The notes beneath the pieces are model-generated. The model had not been told where the DNA came from. It ran no database searches and was given only the letters and a program-made list of their open reading frames with translations. From contig JAJEKV010000003.1 in assembly GCA_021234155.1 (NCBI GenBank), positions 7,628,413 through 7,692,412 on the forward strand: DNA of 64,000 bases, given 5' to 3'. Shown piece after piece: positions 25,304 through 40,637 of the stretch; the stretch's first letter is position 1; each line of letters starts with the position of its first letter. The translations under genes and the position numbers were made by a program. Source of the stretch: Isoetes taiwanensis (Eukaryota; Streptophyta; Lycopodiopsida; Isoetales; Isoetaceae).

Positions 25304-28300
25304 CTAGTAAACGTGTGCCCGGCGTTGCCGGCCATAAGTAAGGGCGTGAGTTTTTATAGGTCTTCAATATAAAATTGATCCTTTAGAGGAGTTGCTACAA
25401 TTCATGACGTCAACATACAATAGATCAATGTCCTTGGAGCCGTCTAGATTGTAATGCAAACCTTGAAACCTATTAATATAATGTAAGTACTCGTCTTACC
25501 ATTTTCAATTTGCAATAAAGCCCATGAACAATGTTATAAGAACCTAAGAACCATGTTATAAGACCCATTTCTTGCTTCAAGAACATTCTGGAACGAATAC
25601 ATATCTGTGTATCAAAACATAAAAACAGTGAGAAAAAACCAACTTGGAAAGTAATGTTTATCTTGTAGAAGAACATCGCACTCTAGTTTCCGCAGAACTA
25701 CAACACCAATTGAAAGCATTAAGCATATAAAAAAGACTCTTGGCTCCTTAACTTTGAAATGTTTATCAACACTTGTCCAAAATGAATTCATCAGTTTCAG
25801 TTTTAGATTGCTCATCACAAAAAGGATAATAGAAAGGTCAGCCTTTGCTCCAAAGTGAAAGGTCTGCATCAAAACCTTGCTTCTATTGATGGATAACACC
25901 ATGCCCATTCTAATAAGCACACATTAAAGGAGAAAAACAAAAGTCAAAAGTAAAGAAATATGCATTAATCTATTGTCTATTGTTGGACAAACAAAATCAT
26001 AAAAAAGAAAACAACTTAGAATATCTTATCTTGTTCACCTTCCAATCTCTGGCGTAATAATATAGTACTCTAGAGGAAGCTTTGTGAATGAACTCTTAAT
26101 ATAAAACTGGGCATATGAAGAAAAAAGATTACAGATCCATAAAGGTGCATTATACAATCATTTGAGTGCTACGTTATTGCAAGTCTTGTCATAAAAATTG
26201 AAAAGAATTCCATGCCTGCATGCACAATGTATGAACTGAACATAAATCTATGCAAAACAACTATATAGGTAGATCTATATAAAAGTACTCAAAATATAAT
26301 AGTAATGATGTGCACCAAAGGGATACTTCATACCATCTAAGGGGTAGAACAAGTATACCATCAGAAATGCGCCATTCTCAAACTACATTTGGAAAGCCTT
26401 GATGGAGGGATTTGAATCTGAAATAAACTTGAGGTTCCCTTCAAATCTCCTGATATAAGATTTAAGTCAAAGTCATGTATTATAAGAAATGCAAAAAAGA
26501 ACATTTGAAAGGCCAACAAAAAAGAACGAAAAGAAAGTATAACTCTCCTTGTTTGTCGAACTGGATCTGATTGATCAGAATTAAGACTAACAGTTTGTTG
26601 GTAATCGAAGTTTCGAGTTTCTGAAACTTTTACATGCATGTGGGCATACATTATATAACTAATACGTTCTCTCTTTTTTCTTTAATAAAAATATTGGCCA
26701 GCAGCAAAAGACAATCATTGTGGTAAAAAAGAAGGTTAGCAAAAAGAAACACCTAAGTGCAAATATGAAGGAGCTTCCAAGCATCAAAATAACAGACATC
26801 AAAATAGAAAATCATTTCAGAAGGAATCATCCCATGATGCTGTTACCTTGTCGGTGCAAATACCAGCTCAAACCTTGCTTTGTGTTTTAAATGCCACAAA
26901 CAAATCCCGCTTCTGCTTGTACCACCTGCATGAACAACACAAAATCAGTAGAAAAAAATCAGAGAATCTGGATATTCAAAGTTTAAAGAGCTACAATCTA
27001 CCACTCCAAGACAAAGTGAAGTTCAAAAATGCAAAGATATTGGCAAAAATTAAGGACATTGGTCAGCGATACCTTCTGATGTCTGTGAGCATACGAAGGT
27101 AACCGCAGTCATAGCACAAATCTGAAGCTCCATCGCCAATCAGTGCCCATATCTGCAGCTCCCCCATTCCATTATGCAGGCTACAACAATGGCACCTCAA
27201 GTTTGGAGCTTTTAGAGAAGGAGAATCAGGAACCGCTAATTCCTCCTTACACGGAAAAATCAGGGCCATATTCATGGTTATGGCAGTGCAGAATGTTGAT
27301 CTGAGATATAACCGGCAAAGACAAATGATACATTAAAATAGACAAATGATACATTAAAATGCTATTGTAGCAGAGTTATCCCTCACCCATAAATAGCATT
27401 TGGAACTGGTTGACATAAATAGAGCCATGCATGCCCATACACAGATGGCCCTTACCTCCACAACAAAAAAGAAGTCCGAAATGGTACTTAAGTCCAGAAT
27501 TGATGTACAGCTTTGAAAATTCTGGAAAACCAGTAGCAGACTGAACATTAAGCAAGGCCTTTTCTACGTAATGACTTGTTGCGGGATCTCCATTACCGTT
27601 AAGGCATATCCATACATTAAAATAGACAAATGAAACATATGTATAGCATTTAATGATTAATGAAAGTCCCCTGTAATCGTGATGTATTCCTTGGTGCCAA
27701 AATTAATGCTTCTGATTTATTCCTTGGTGCCAAAATTAAGTTCTCTTTATCAAATGCAAATTTCTCATAAAGGAATAGAAAAACGCTAATCTGTACCTTA
27801 AAAGTAATGCTTTAGCTGGTTGAAAGTAACGCACTTGCACCACACCATTTGCACCAGGAACTATGTTCAATTGTATCTGACAAAATCTCCTGCAAAGGCA
27901 CCTTCAAAGTTCTGTCATGCATCAAAAGAATCATGTATTGAAAAAAATGATTTTGTTGGGCTCAACTATTCCCAAGATCAAACCTCTGCTTTACTCATAA
28001 ACATGACAATTAAGCGAGAATCGGTTATGTTTTCCATTTGTAGACATCATCTCATCCCCGATTGTGTTTAATGCCATGCTCACCACAGTCCAAAGACCAT
28101 GAAGGATCTCATGCACATCATCTGTTAGTGTTAGTGTTTAATGCCATGCTCATACAGTCCATACAGTCCAGCACCATAAAGAATTTCATCCACACCAATG
28201 CATATCTCAATAAGAAAAATATTAATCCACCCAAGTGAATCAGACTTCCTATTTTATAGAATGTCAAGAAAAGAATTTCATATTGTGCTGAATGATGCAC

Positions 28301-29454
28301 TTGTGTCTCTATGGCAGCATGCATAAACAACTTAGTATTACCTTGCAATTCATAGAAACTCTTTTGTCGATTCCTTCTAGAGCATTTTCTGCACACGATG
28401 GAGATCCAAGCTTCTGCAAGCTGTCCATGCAGGAATGTCATTTTTACAGATAGAAAATATAGATGTATTTAATGATAGAAATATATATATATATGTATTT
28501 ACTGCATGCAGTGTCAGATGTTTCTATCGTATCTAAATTAGCTTGCAAACATAAAACCGTTGGAAGCAAAGCTGATCTAGGAGCTCCGAAACCCTTTACC
28601 TGCTTGCTAAGTCTCTTCTGTTTGAAGCGGAAATGAAGACCTCCGTTGCTGAAAATGGAGAAACCTTACCTCAAAAAGTTTGCTTTACTTCTATTTGCAG
28701 CGAAAATGAATACCTCTATTTTCAAAACTGGAGAGCTTTGTTGGCATAGTACATGCATAAGGAAGAACATGCAGGACAAATCCTGAAGAAAGAGCACATT
28801 GTCAAGAAGTGAATCATTTAACGGGAGAAAAAGCACACGATTAAGAAGAAACTAAAAACATTTACCTGAGTGAGGCTCCAGCCTGCTATCTGGGAGCTAA
28901 AATCCAAAATCTGAAAGCAATGCCGGAAGGATTTGTGGATGCTGCTGGTGCCTGCCAAAAGAATGATGAATCCGTTTGATTTAGGTTCTTCTGCAAATTA
29001 GTTCGAGCAAATACATCCCTGAATCCATGTTTCCGCTTGTCTCATGAAAAGACCTATGAAGAACGCTACGCAAAATAAGTTCTGACCTCGGTTGTGCAGC
29101 AACAAAGTTTATTGTAGCCTCAAACCCGGAGCTCCATTCCATACTCCTCGATTGCTGACCACGCAGTTCCACATAGAAAGCGGCATCCCCCGAACACATG
29201 CGGCAAAGGAAATGCTTCTATTGTGGTTTCATGGCCCGAGCTAGACTATGGAGTGATTGTTACGTTGCTAGACTATGGAGTGATTGTTACGTTACTGAAA
29301 AATGCTTAATACGAAAATGGATGCAGGGGGAATATCCGAAAACGTTTTCCGATCCCAAAATCACGCTTTTGGCCGGCAAAAGGAGTGTTACCGGCGTTAC
29401 CGGCGACCGGAAAAAGGGAGACACCCCACCCCAAAAACTTTTTAAGTAAGTAGA
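25304..29454 (-). mobile_element. Helitron unit Y3
   Basis: Type Y, 4151 bp, close to Y6. At 28.4-28.9 kb it shares with Y2 a GCAGGAATGTC variant and a longer TA repeat, which suggests exchange or common descent between Y2 and Y3 in that part. Confidence 0.88.
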
Positions 29455-32400
29455 CTAGTAAATGAGTGCCCGGCGTTGCCGGGCTAATGTCCTGGCTTGT
29501 GTTTCTTACTTGTATATACCTACAACTTCTAAGGACATCACAAGTTGATGCTTGCAAAAATGGACATAATTTACTTATGTAAATATTTTTGTCGTCAATT
29601 TCTAACAACAGTATCATAGGTAGGGATGTGTATTAGTTTGGGTTTCTAGTAATAGCTGTAAGTGGGTAAATACTATCGTGTTTAGGTGGGATATGTGTTA
29701 ATGTAGCAATTTGGAGCATTTTGTCATAATATCTCGATCAATGTCATTGGTGTCGATGTGCATGCGTAGGTCTGCATGCTTTTCTAGAGATGTTGCAATA
29801 ACACAATTGGAGTGAAAGTTTAGTATGCCTCTTTTATAAATAAGACATATATGCATGGTCGCTATTAACCACTCAATCCGTTATGGTCATATAAAGCTCG
29901 CAATCGTTCATTACACAAATTTTGATGGGTATAATGCATGTGAATACAGGTCATTGCAGGTGTGTGGATATAGGTCATTGCAGGCGTGTGCACTACATTA
30001 ACATAAGGAAGGCATGTGTTTATATGAGCCTTCAAATCACATACATTTTGTTGTACTTAAAGCCATAACGAAGACCCGGTGCTAGGCTTGCAAGAGTTAC
30101 AAAGAAAGTGTTATTTTGCTTAGGCATTAGTTGTCGGGGCCAAATTAACCCGTTAAAATGAGAAGCCGGGATTATAACTTAACGACTTGCGGTCATAACA
30201 ATAAGATTACCTATCTTAAAACTTAAAGAGTCAAAAGATATAGAAGAAAACATAAGTTATCTATGATGATATTTAAATTGACACGCAATTGCTCCTCCGC
30301 CAACATACAACTATCTTCCAACAATCGCAAGAACGATAATTTTGTCTTGTGATGTCTATTTAATCCCAATTTTGTTTTGTGATGTCTATTTAATCCCATC
30401 TTCACGAGTCACATGGCATGCCCATTTTTTTTCCTTTCTTGTACAAAGTAAACATGCATAGATACGCCAATTGAAATTGACTCATATGTCCAAGAACATA
30501 AGGAGATATACGATCAAAAGTGTGCAAAGCAACAAAGATTGTGCTAAAAAACTTTTAAAATATCTTACAGTCAAAACTCTAATCACGATGGCATTGAAGT
30601 AACACCCAAGTGTAAAAGTCATAATGCCAAACTTTAGATACTATAGCCAAATATAAACATGTAGATTGGCTATTTCAAATAACCATATTATTTATTTGCC
30701 TTTGTTTAATTGAAGGAACGCCTATGAGATATGATATGTCGTACATGCCTTCCAAGTTCATTATAGAACTCCATTTCCATATGGCAAAACTTTCAAAATG
30801 CCGTGCAACATTCAAAGTTCTTCCTTTCAACTATTTTAGAATCTCTTAAAATTTAATTTCAAGCTGCCAAAATCCTTGATGGTAATTTGAAACAATTTAC
30901 TAACATGTCCCATGTGCCCTTGGAGAGCGAACAACCTAACACATGTTCCAACTATAAAAGTCAAGCCCTCACTTCGTTCCGTGCTTTATAGTCAATTAGC
31001 TCAAGCTTGCGGAGCATCCATTCAAATCGAAAACTTGTGGAAGAGCTTTAGAAACCAAATTGCGGGTTCTTCCAAACCAACAGCTTGGGAATTTTGGAGA
31101 TGATCCGGCGATAGATCACGGAGTTGCAATCACAATATCTCGATGCGTGTGCTATCTTTGCTTTGCATAGCAAATGACGATGGGTTAAGCATAAACTTTC
31201 ACCAAAATTTATTTATAAGCCAACAAAGGTAGCACCTTTACGGACAAAGGTAGCACCTTTACGAATGGGCCACCAATTATTGGTCCAACATTTATGATGT
31301 TGTGATATGCTATGGTCGAAATAATAAACGGCTCCACCAATGGCAATGCAAAAGCGACTATATCTGCGTTGGGGAAAGAATACAATGAGCCTCCAGGATT
31401 GATTCATTTAGTGGAATATCCATCACCATCGAAAAAGTACCTTCACGGAGCTAGTCATAGCACTTCCACAAATATCTAAGCCACATTAATGCGAGCAATA
31501 TGCATGCAATCTGTGGAAGCAAAAGAATCTTGCATAAAGCACTACTGTTGTTTGGCGTAAAGAGAAACTTACTATTTGTAAGCACAACGGTTTGAACCAT
31601 GTGACCCTTACCATTATGTATTGTGTCCCGCCGGGATTTCTGATTTTGGCCATACCATTTGCTATGGTCTCCTGCAATAGATTTAAAGGCATACATTAGT
31701 TAGAATTAGGAAAATGCACGCATAAGCGCGCATAAATATTAGCGGATAAATGACGAAAAATTATAAGCAAGAAATTCAGATCATGGCCATACCATTTGCT
31801 ATGGTCTCCGCAATAGATTCAAAAGCATATGTTAGTTAGAATTAGAAAAATGCAAAGCGCATAAATAGTAGCAAAGATATTAGCAAGATAAATCACGGTC
31901 TCATTCATACCTTCTTTGAGCTCAAACACTCCAAACACTCTAAAAGTAGAAATTGTAGATTTGGTACAAAAATGTACCAACTTTTAGAAATGATAAGCCG
32001 GGGAAATGATACAAAAGCTACCGGTTGATATGCTATTTTGCTAGCAAAAGAATTAGCTTTATAAGCGGCATGAATATATGTAGCGAGATCTTTGCCCAAA
32101 AGGCTGCCACCTTCATATGAATAAGCATAAAATCTGAGGAGGAAGAAATCACAAACCATCGGCTTGAATTTAGCTTCACTTGAAGGCTGTCAAAAACATC
32201 AAAACATGAATCGACTCCAACACCTTGAATCTAAGTCATTAGGATGCAAGCAAGCAAGAAAACATGAATCGGTATGCACTTGCAGAGAAATTTCGATAAA
32301 AAGCAAAGCAACTTTGAAGAGATTGCATAAAAATATGAAAGAAACGAGGAGCATGCATGTTTACAGCGGCGATTTGCTTGGGACGAAGTTGTTGGAGCTC

Positions 32401-33198
32401 TACCATTCCGGAGAACCTCTGATTACACCAAATCGAATGCAAAAGCTTGAGAAGTCGGGCGATGGAGGGCAATGTATGAGTAGAGGAGGGAAAAAGCAGG
32501 AGAAAGAAAAAAGACTCAAAACACGAAATGTCTTTGCGCTCAAGATCGATTCAAGCTCTAGGCTCCAAAATGAAAGCTCCAGAGCTCCACCAAGATTTTC
32601 TAAAACATAAGCAATGCGGTTTGCATTGCCTAACGTAAAAACCAAAGATGGCAGTAAATGTCTTAGCCATTCAGTTGAACAAAGGGCAAAACCCCTTTAC
32701 GCTTTGCTTTTCTGCGCATGTCGATTTCTATTGTGGAGTCATTGTGAAGCCGCTCCATATACCGGTGATTAAAGCGGGTTTCATCTGTTTTCATCCTTTC
32801 ACATGCCTATTGCATAGAACCCATAAATTGCGTGCTAATAAATGAGAATCATCATCCAGCTTCAGAACCACCTCTACATACTTGAATAAAGACGTATAGC
32901 TTGCTTGAAAACCGGCACTTTAGCTTGAGAACCGCCTCTGCATTTTCGAATGGAGATGGAAATCAGCTATTCTGGAGCAGGTGTTGCAATACCGTCTTCC
33001 AAAACGGCTCAAACCCTAGCATCGTCTTTCGAAAACGGCTTAAAACCCTACCCCGAAATAAAACCCAAAATTTTGCCGGAAAGATTTTAAGACATTCTAA
33101 AATCACGCTTTTGGCGGGGAAAAAGTGTTATTCTGCGGCGTTACCATTGCTTGGGAAAAAGAGGACATCCACCTCCAAAAACATTTTAAGTAAGTAGA
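29455..33198 (-). mobile_element. Helitron unit X3
   Basis: Type X, 3744 bp, without the MITE. From about 30.1 kb to its 5' end it shows many small changes at CTG/CAG/CCGG positions compared with X4. Confidence 0.88.
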
Positions 33199-36100
33199 CT
33201 AGTAAGCGTGTGCGTGTGCCGCATCCATAAAATAAGAGTTTTTTATAGGTCTTCAATATAAAATTGATCCTTTAGAGGAGTTGCTACAATTCATGACGTC
33301 AACATACAATAGATCAATGTCCTTGGAGCCGTCTAGATTGTAATGCAAACCTTGAAATCTATTAATATAATGTAAGTACTCGTCTTACCATTTTCAATTT
33401 GCAATAAAGCCCATGAACAATGTTATAAGAACCTAAGAACCATGTTATAAGACCCATTTCTTGCTTCAAGAACATTCTGGAGCGAATACATATCGTGTAT
33501 CAAAACATAAAAGCGATGAGAAAAAACCAACTTGGAAAGTAATGTTTATCTTGTAGAAGAACATGCGCACTCTAGTTTCCGCGAGAACTACAACACCAAT
33601 TGAAAGCATTAAGCATATAAAAAGACTCTTGGCTCCTTAACTTTGAAATGTTTATCAACACTTGTCCAAAATGAATTCATCGGTTTCAGTTTTAGATTGC
33701 TCATCACAAAAGGATAATAGAAAGGTCAGCCTTTGCTCCAAAGTGAAAGGTGCATCAAAACCTTGCTTCTATTGATGGATAACACCATGCCCATTCTAAT
33801 AAGCACACATTAAAGGAGAAAAAAAAAAGTCAAAAGTAAAGAAATATGCATTAATCTATTGTCTATTGTTGGACAAACAAAATCATAAAAAGAAAACAAC
33901 TTAGAATATCTTATCTTGTTCACCTTCCAATCTACGGCGTAATATAGTACTCTAGAGGAAGCTTTGTGAATGAACTCTTAATATAAAGCGGGCATATGAA
34001 GAAAAAGATTACAGATCCATAAAGGTGCATTATACAATCATTTGAGTGCTACGTTATTGCAAGTCTTGTCATAAAAAATTGAAAAGAATTCCATGCACTG
34101 CATGCACAATGTATGAACTGAACATAAATCTATGCAAAACAACTATATAGGTAGATCTATATAAAAGTACTCAAAATATAATAGTAATGATGTGCACCAA
34201 AGTGGATACTTCATACCATCTAAGGGGTAGAAACGGTATATACCATTGTAAATGCGCCATTCTCAAACTACATTTGGAAAGCCTTGATGGAGGGATTTGA
34301 ATCTGAAATAAACTTGAGGTTCCTTCAAATCGATATAAGATTTAAGTCAAAGTCATGTATTATAAGAAATGCAAAAAGAACATTTGAAAGGCCAACAAAA
34401 AGAACGAAAGAAAGTATAACTCTCCTTGTTTGTCCGAGGCTGGATACGATTGATCGAGAATTAAGACTAACGGTTTGTTGGTAATCGAGTTTACGAGTTT
34501 ACGAAACTTTTACATGCATGTGGGCATACATTATATAACTAATCGTTCTCTCTCTTTTTTCTTTAATAAAAATATAAGCTTGGCCGTGACAAAAGACAAT
34601 CATTGTGGTAAAAAGAAGGTTAGCAAAAGAAACACCTAAGTGCAAATATGAAGGAGCTTCCAAGCATCAAAATAACGACATCAAAATAGAAAATCATTTG
34701 AAGGAATCATCCCATGATCTTTGTTACCTTGTCGATTAAAATACCAGCTCCAAACCTTGCTTTGTGTTTTAAATGCCACAAACAAATCCAAAACGCTTGT
34801 ACCACACGCATGAACAACACAAAAATCGATGAAAAAAAATCGAGAGAATCTGGATATTCAAAGTTTAAAGAGCTACAATCTACCACTCCAAGACAAAGTG
34901 AAGTTCAAAAATGCAAAGATATTGGCAAAAATTAAGGACATTGGTCAGTGATACCTTACGATGTGCGTGAGCATCTGAAGGTAACCGCATCATAGCACAA
35001 ATCTGAAGCTCCATCATTTGTCGGTGCCCATATCTGCAGCTCCCCATTCCATTATCACGGGCTACAACAATGGCACCTCAAGTTTGGAGCTTTTAGAGAA
35101 GGAGAATCGAGGAACAGCTAATTCCTCCTTACACGGAAAAATCAGGGCCATATTCATGGTTATGGCGGTCGCGAGAATGTTGATCCGAGATATAGCAGGC
35201 AAAGACAAATGATACATTAAAATAGACAAATGATACATTAAAATGCTATTGTAGCGAGTTATCCCTCACCCATAAATAGCATTTGGGCCGGTTGACATAA
35301 ATAGAGCCATGCATGCCCATACACGATGGCCCTTACCTCCACAACAAAAAAGAAGTCCCGAAATGGTACTTAAGTCGAGAATTGATGTACGACTTTGAAA
35401 AATTCTGGAAAACCCGATGCTTGGTGAACATTAAGCAAGGCCTTTTCTCTGAGAATGACTTGTTGCGGGATCTCCATTACCGTTAAGGCATATCCATACA
35501 TTAAAATAGACAAATGAAACATATGTATAGCATTTAATGATTAATGAAAGTCCCCATGTCGTGATGTATTCCTTGGTGCCAAAAATTAATGCTTGATTTA
35601 TTCCTTGGTGCCAAAAATTAAGTTCTCTTTATCAAATGCAAATTTCTCATAAAGGAATAGAAAAAAGCGCTCTAATCGTACCTTAAAGTAATGCTTTAGC
35701 TGGTTGAAAATAACGCACTTGCACCACACCATTTGCACCGGGAACTATGTTCAATTGTATCGACAAAATCTCACGCAAAGGCACCTTCAAAGTTACGTCA
35801 TGCATCAAAAAAGAATCATGTATTGAAAAAATGATTTTGTTGGGCTCGGCTATTCCCAAGATCAAACCTCTGCTTTACTCATAAACATGACAATTAAAGC
35901 GAGAATCGGTTATGTTTCCATTTGTAGACATCATCTCATCCCCTCGATGTGTTTAATGCCATGCTCACCACAAATTCCACACCATGAAGGATCTCATGCA
36001 CATCATCGTTAGGTGTTAAGTGTTTAATGCCATGCTCATACAGGTCCATACAGTCCGGCACCATAAAGAATTTCATCCACACCAATGCATATCTCAATAA

Positions 36101-37352
36101 GAAAAATATTAATCCACCCAAGTGAATCGGACTTCCTATTTTATAGAATGTCAAGAAAGAATTTCATATTGTCTTTGAATGATGCACTTGTGTCGCGTAT
36201 GGCGACATGCATAAACAACTTAGTATTACCTTGCAATTCATAGAAACTCTTTTGTCGATTCCTTATAGAGCATTTTCTGCACACGATGGAGATCCAAGCT
36301 TACGCAAAGTCGTCCACGCAACAACAAATGTCATTTTTACTGGATAGAAAATATAGATGTATTTAATGATAGAAAATATATATATGTATTTCTTGCATGC
36401 GATGCAAAGGTGTCGGATGTTTCTATCGTATCTAAATTAGCTTGCAAACATAAAACCGTTGGAAGCAAAGCTGATCTAGGAGCTTGCGAAACCCTTTACA
36501 CCTTGCTAAGTCTCTTACGTTTTGCGTGAAATGAAAACCTCTATTGCCGAAAATGGAGAAACCTTACCTCAAAAGCTTGGGAAAGCTACTTCTATTTGCT
36601 TGTGAAAATGAATACCTCTATTTCCAAAACTGGAGAGCTTTGTTGGCATAGTACATGCATAAGAAAGAACATGCAGAACAAATCTCAAGAAAGAGCACAA
36701 TTGTCAAGAAGTGAAACATTTAACAAAAGAAAAAGCACACGGTTAAGAAGGAACTAAAAACATTTACACTGAAAGTGAGGCTCCAGGCGCTATCCGGGCT
36801 AAAATCCTAAATCTGAAACCAATGCCTAAGGATTTGTGGATCTTCTTTGGTGCACAAAAAAGAATGATGAATCCGTTTGATTTAGGTTCTTACGCAAAAT
36901 TAGTTCGAGCAAATACATCCCCGAATCCATGTTTCCGCTTGTCTCATGAAAAGACCTATGAAGAACGCTTCATAAAATAAGTTCGACCTCGGTTGTCGCA
37001 AAGAACAAAGTTTATTGTAGCCTCAAACCCGGAGCTCCATTCCATACTCCTCGATTCGCGACCACCACGGTTCCACATAAGCGGCATCCCCGAACACATG
37101 CGGCAAAGGAAATGCTTCTATTGTGGTTTCATGGCCCGAGCTAGACTATGGAGTGATTGTTACGTTGCTAGACTATGGAGTGATTGTTACGTTCTTGAAA
37201 AATGCTTAATCTGAAAATGGATGCGGGGGAATACCCGAAAACGTTTTCCGATCCCAAAATCACGCTTTTGGCGGCAAAAGGAGTGTTACCGGCGTTAAAT
37301 GACCCAGGAAAAAAGAGACACCCCACCCCAAAAACTTTTTTAAGTAAGTAGA
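33199..37352 (-). mobile_element. Helitron unit Y4
   Basis: Type Y, 4154 bp. Its 3' hairpin (33208-33235) is garbled compared with Y3 or Y6, again at the CCGG-rich stem. Changes at CHG sites continue along the whole unit. Confidence 0.88.
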
Positions 37353-39099
37353 CTAGTAAATGAGTGCGGCGTTCTTGGCTAATATCTGGCTTGTGTTTCT
37401 TACTTGTATATACCTACAACTTCTGAGAACATCACATGTTGATGCTTGCAAGAATAGACATGATTTGCTTATGTAAATATTTTTGTTGTCAAAATTGTTT
37501 AATGACGGCATCATAGGTAGGGATATGTATTAGTTTTGGTTTCTAGTAATAGCTCTAAGTGGGTAAATATTATCGTGTTTGGGTGGGATATGTATTAATA
37601 TAACAATTTGGAGCATTTTGTCATAATATTTCGATCAATGTCGTAAGTGCCGATGTGCAGGCATAGGTATGCATGCTTTTCTAGAAATGTTGTAATAACA
37701 CGATTGGAATGAATGTTTAGTATGCCTCTTTTACAAATAAAACATATATGCATGGTCGCTATTAACCACTCAATCCGTTATGGTCATATAAAGCTCGCAA
37801 TCGTTCATTACACAAATTTTGATGGGTATAATGCATGTGAATACTGGGTCATTGCGGTGTGTGGATATAGGTCATTGCAGTGTGTGCACTACATTAATAT
37901 AAGAATGGCATGTGTTTATATGAGCCTTCAAATCACATACATTTTGTTGTGAATAATTTGAGCCATAACGAAGACCTCTGTGCTAGGCTTGCAAGAGTTA
38001 CAAAGAAAGGGTTATTTTGCTTAGGCATTAGTGGTTAGGTCAAATTAACTTCGTTAAGGTGAAGCCGGATTATAACTTAACGACTTGCAGTCATAACAAT
38101 AAGATTACCTATCTTAAAACTTAAAGAGTCAAAAGATATAGAAGAAAACATAAGTTATCTATGACAGATATTTAAATTGACCTGCAATTGCTCCTCCGCC
38201 AACATACAACTATCTTCCAACAATCGCAAAAACGATAATTTTGTCTTGTGATGTCTATTTAATCCCAATTTTGTTTTGTGATGTCTATTTAATCCCATCT
38301 TCCCGAGTCACATGGCATGCCCATTTTTTTTCTTTCTTGTACAAAGTAAACATGCATAGATACGCCAATTGAAATTGACTCATATGTCCAAGAACATAAG
38401 GAGATATACGATCAAAAGTGTGCAAAGCAACAAAGATTGTGCTAAAAAACTTTTAAAATATCTTACAGTCAAAACTCTAATCACGATGGCATTGAAGTAA
38501 CACCCAAGTGTAAAAGTCATAATGCCAAACTTTAGATACTATAGCCAAATATAAACATGTAGATTGGCTATTTCAAATAACCATATTATTTATTTGCCTT
38601 TGTTTAATTGAAGGGGCACGCCTAACAGATATGATATGTCGTACATGCCTTCCAAGTTCATTATAGAACTCCATTTCCATATGGCAAAACTTTCAAAATG
38701 CCGTGCAACATTCAAAGTTCTTCCTTTCAACTATTTTAGAATCTCTTAAAATTTAATTTCAAGCTGCCCCCCAAATCCTTGATGGTAATTTGAAACAATT
38801 TACTAACATGTCCCATGTGCCCTTGGAGAGCGAACAACCTAACACATGTTCCAACTATAAAAGTCAAGCCCTCAGCTCGTTCACGTGCTTTATAGTCAAT
38901 TAGCCCAAGCTTGCAGAGCATCCATTCAAATCTGAAAACTTGTGGAAGAGAGCTTTAGAAACCAAATTGCAGGTTCTTCCAAACCAACAGCTTGGGAATT
39001 TTGGAGATGATCCAGCATTCGTCCTGGAGTTGCAATCACAATATCTGATCGTGTGCTATGCTGCTGCATAGCAAATGACATTGGGTTAAGCATAAACTT

Positions 39100-39306
39100 T
39101 CACCAAAATTTATTTATCGCCAACAAAGGTAGCACCTTTCTGGACAAAGGTAGCACCTTTCTGAATGGGCCACCAATTATTGGTCCAACATTTATGACGC
39201 TGTGATATGCTATGGTCGAAATAATAAACGCTCCACCAATGGCAATGCAAAAGCAGCTATCTGCGTTGGGGAAAGAATACAATGAGCCTCCCGAGGATTG
39301 ATTCAT
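39100..39306 (-). other. Repeated short frame in X units, possible captured fragment
   Basis: This 68-codon minus-strand frame has a hydrophobic middle (GGAFIISTIAYHSVINVG, about residues 24-41) that could be a membrane segment. It recurs at 14982, 23106, 31213 (shifted by errors) and 47003 because the whole X unit is repeated. No domain was recognised. It may be a piece of a host gene captured by the Helitron, or chance. Confidence 0.25.
39122..39163. repeat. 21-bp direct repeat in type X units
   Basis: ACAAAGGTAGCACCTTTCTG occurs twice in a row. Each copy contains the inner palindrome AAAGGT-AGC-ACCTTT. The duplication also appears as RKVLPLSRKVLPL in the minus-strand frame. Confidence 0.85.
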
Positions 39307-39542
39307 TTAGTGGAATATCCATCACCATCGAAAGTACCTTCCTGGAGCTAGTCATAGCACTTCCACAAATATCTCGCCCTGTTAATGCGAGCAATATGCA
39401 TGCAATCTGTGGAAGCAAAAGAATACTGCATAAAGCACTACGCTGTTTGACGTAAAGAGAAACTTACTATTTGTAAGCACAACGGTTTGAACCATGTGAC
39501 CCTTACCATTATGTATTGTGTCCCGGCCAGGAATTCTGATTT

Positions 39543-39795
39543 TGGCCATACCATTTGCTATGGTCTCCTGCAATAGATTTAAAGGCATACATTAGTTAGA
39601 ATTAGGAAAACGCAAACGCATAAATATTAGCAGATAAATGACAGAAAATTATAAGCAAGAAATTCAGATCATGGCCATACCATTTGCTATGGTCTCCTGC
39701 AATAGATTCAAAAGCATATGTTAGTTAGAATTAGAAAAATGCAAACGCATAAATAGTAGCAAAGATATTAGCAAGATAAATGCAGTCTCATTCAT
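39543..39795. repeat. 129-bp imperfect tandem duplication in type X units
   Basis: The block starting TGGCCATACCATTTGCTATG occurs at 39543 and again at 39672, followed in both by CTCCTGCAATAGATT and GTTAGTTAGAATTAG. It is conserved in the other X units, so it predates array growth. Confidence 0.85.
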
Positions 39796-40334
39796 ACCTT
39801 GCTGAGCTCAAACACTCCAAACACTCTAAAAGTAGAAATTGTAGATTTGGTACAAAAATGTACCAACTTTTAGAAATGATAAGCCAGGAAATGATACAAA
39901 AGCTACCAGTTGATATGCTATTTTGCTAGCAAAAGAATTAGCTTTTATAGCGGCATGAATATATGTAGCAGATCTTTGCCCAAAAGCTGCCACCTTCATA
40001 TGAATAAGCATAAAATCTACAGAGGAAGAAATCACAAACCATCAGCTTGAATTTAGCTTCACTTGAAGCTGTCAAGAAACATCAAAACATGAATCGACTC
40101 CAACACCTTGAATCTAAGTACAGATTAGGATGCAAGCAAGCAAGAAAACATGAATCTGGTATGCACTTGCAGAGAAATTTCGATAAAAAGCAAAGCAACT
40201 TTGAAGAGATTGCATAAAAAATATGAAAGAACAGGAGCATGCATGTTTACACTGACGATTTGCCGGACGAAGTTGTTGGAGCTCTACCATTCAGAACCTA
40301 CAGTGCACCAAATCGAATGCAAAAGCTTGAGAAG

Positions 40335-40637
40335 TCAGACGATGGAGGGCAATGTATGAGTAGAGGAGGGAAAACAGAGAAAGAAAAAAAGACTCAAAAC
40401 CTGAAATGTGCTGCAGCTCCAAGATCCAGATTCAAGCTCTAGGCTCCAAAATGAAAGCTCCAGAGCTCCACCAAGATTTTCTAAAACATAAGCAATGCGG
40501 TTTGCATTGCCTAACGTAAAAACCAAAGATGGCAGTAAATGTCTTAGCCATTCAGTTGAACAAAGGGCAAAACCCCCTTTCTGCTTTGCTTTCTGCATGT
40601 CGATTTCTATTGTGGAGTCTGTGTGAAGCCGCTCCAT
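40335..40637 (-). other. Repeated 100-codon frame near the X 5' end, unrecognised
   Basis: The minus-strand frame contains FTLGNANRIAYVLENLGG and a leucine/glutamate-rich ELSFWSLELES part. It recurs at 48233 almost unchanged and in broken form in X1-X3. There is no known motif and no evidence of expression. It is listed as a possible captured exon. Confidence 0.25.
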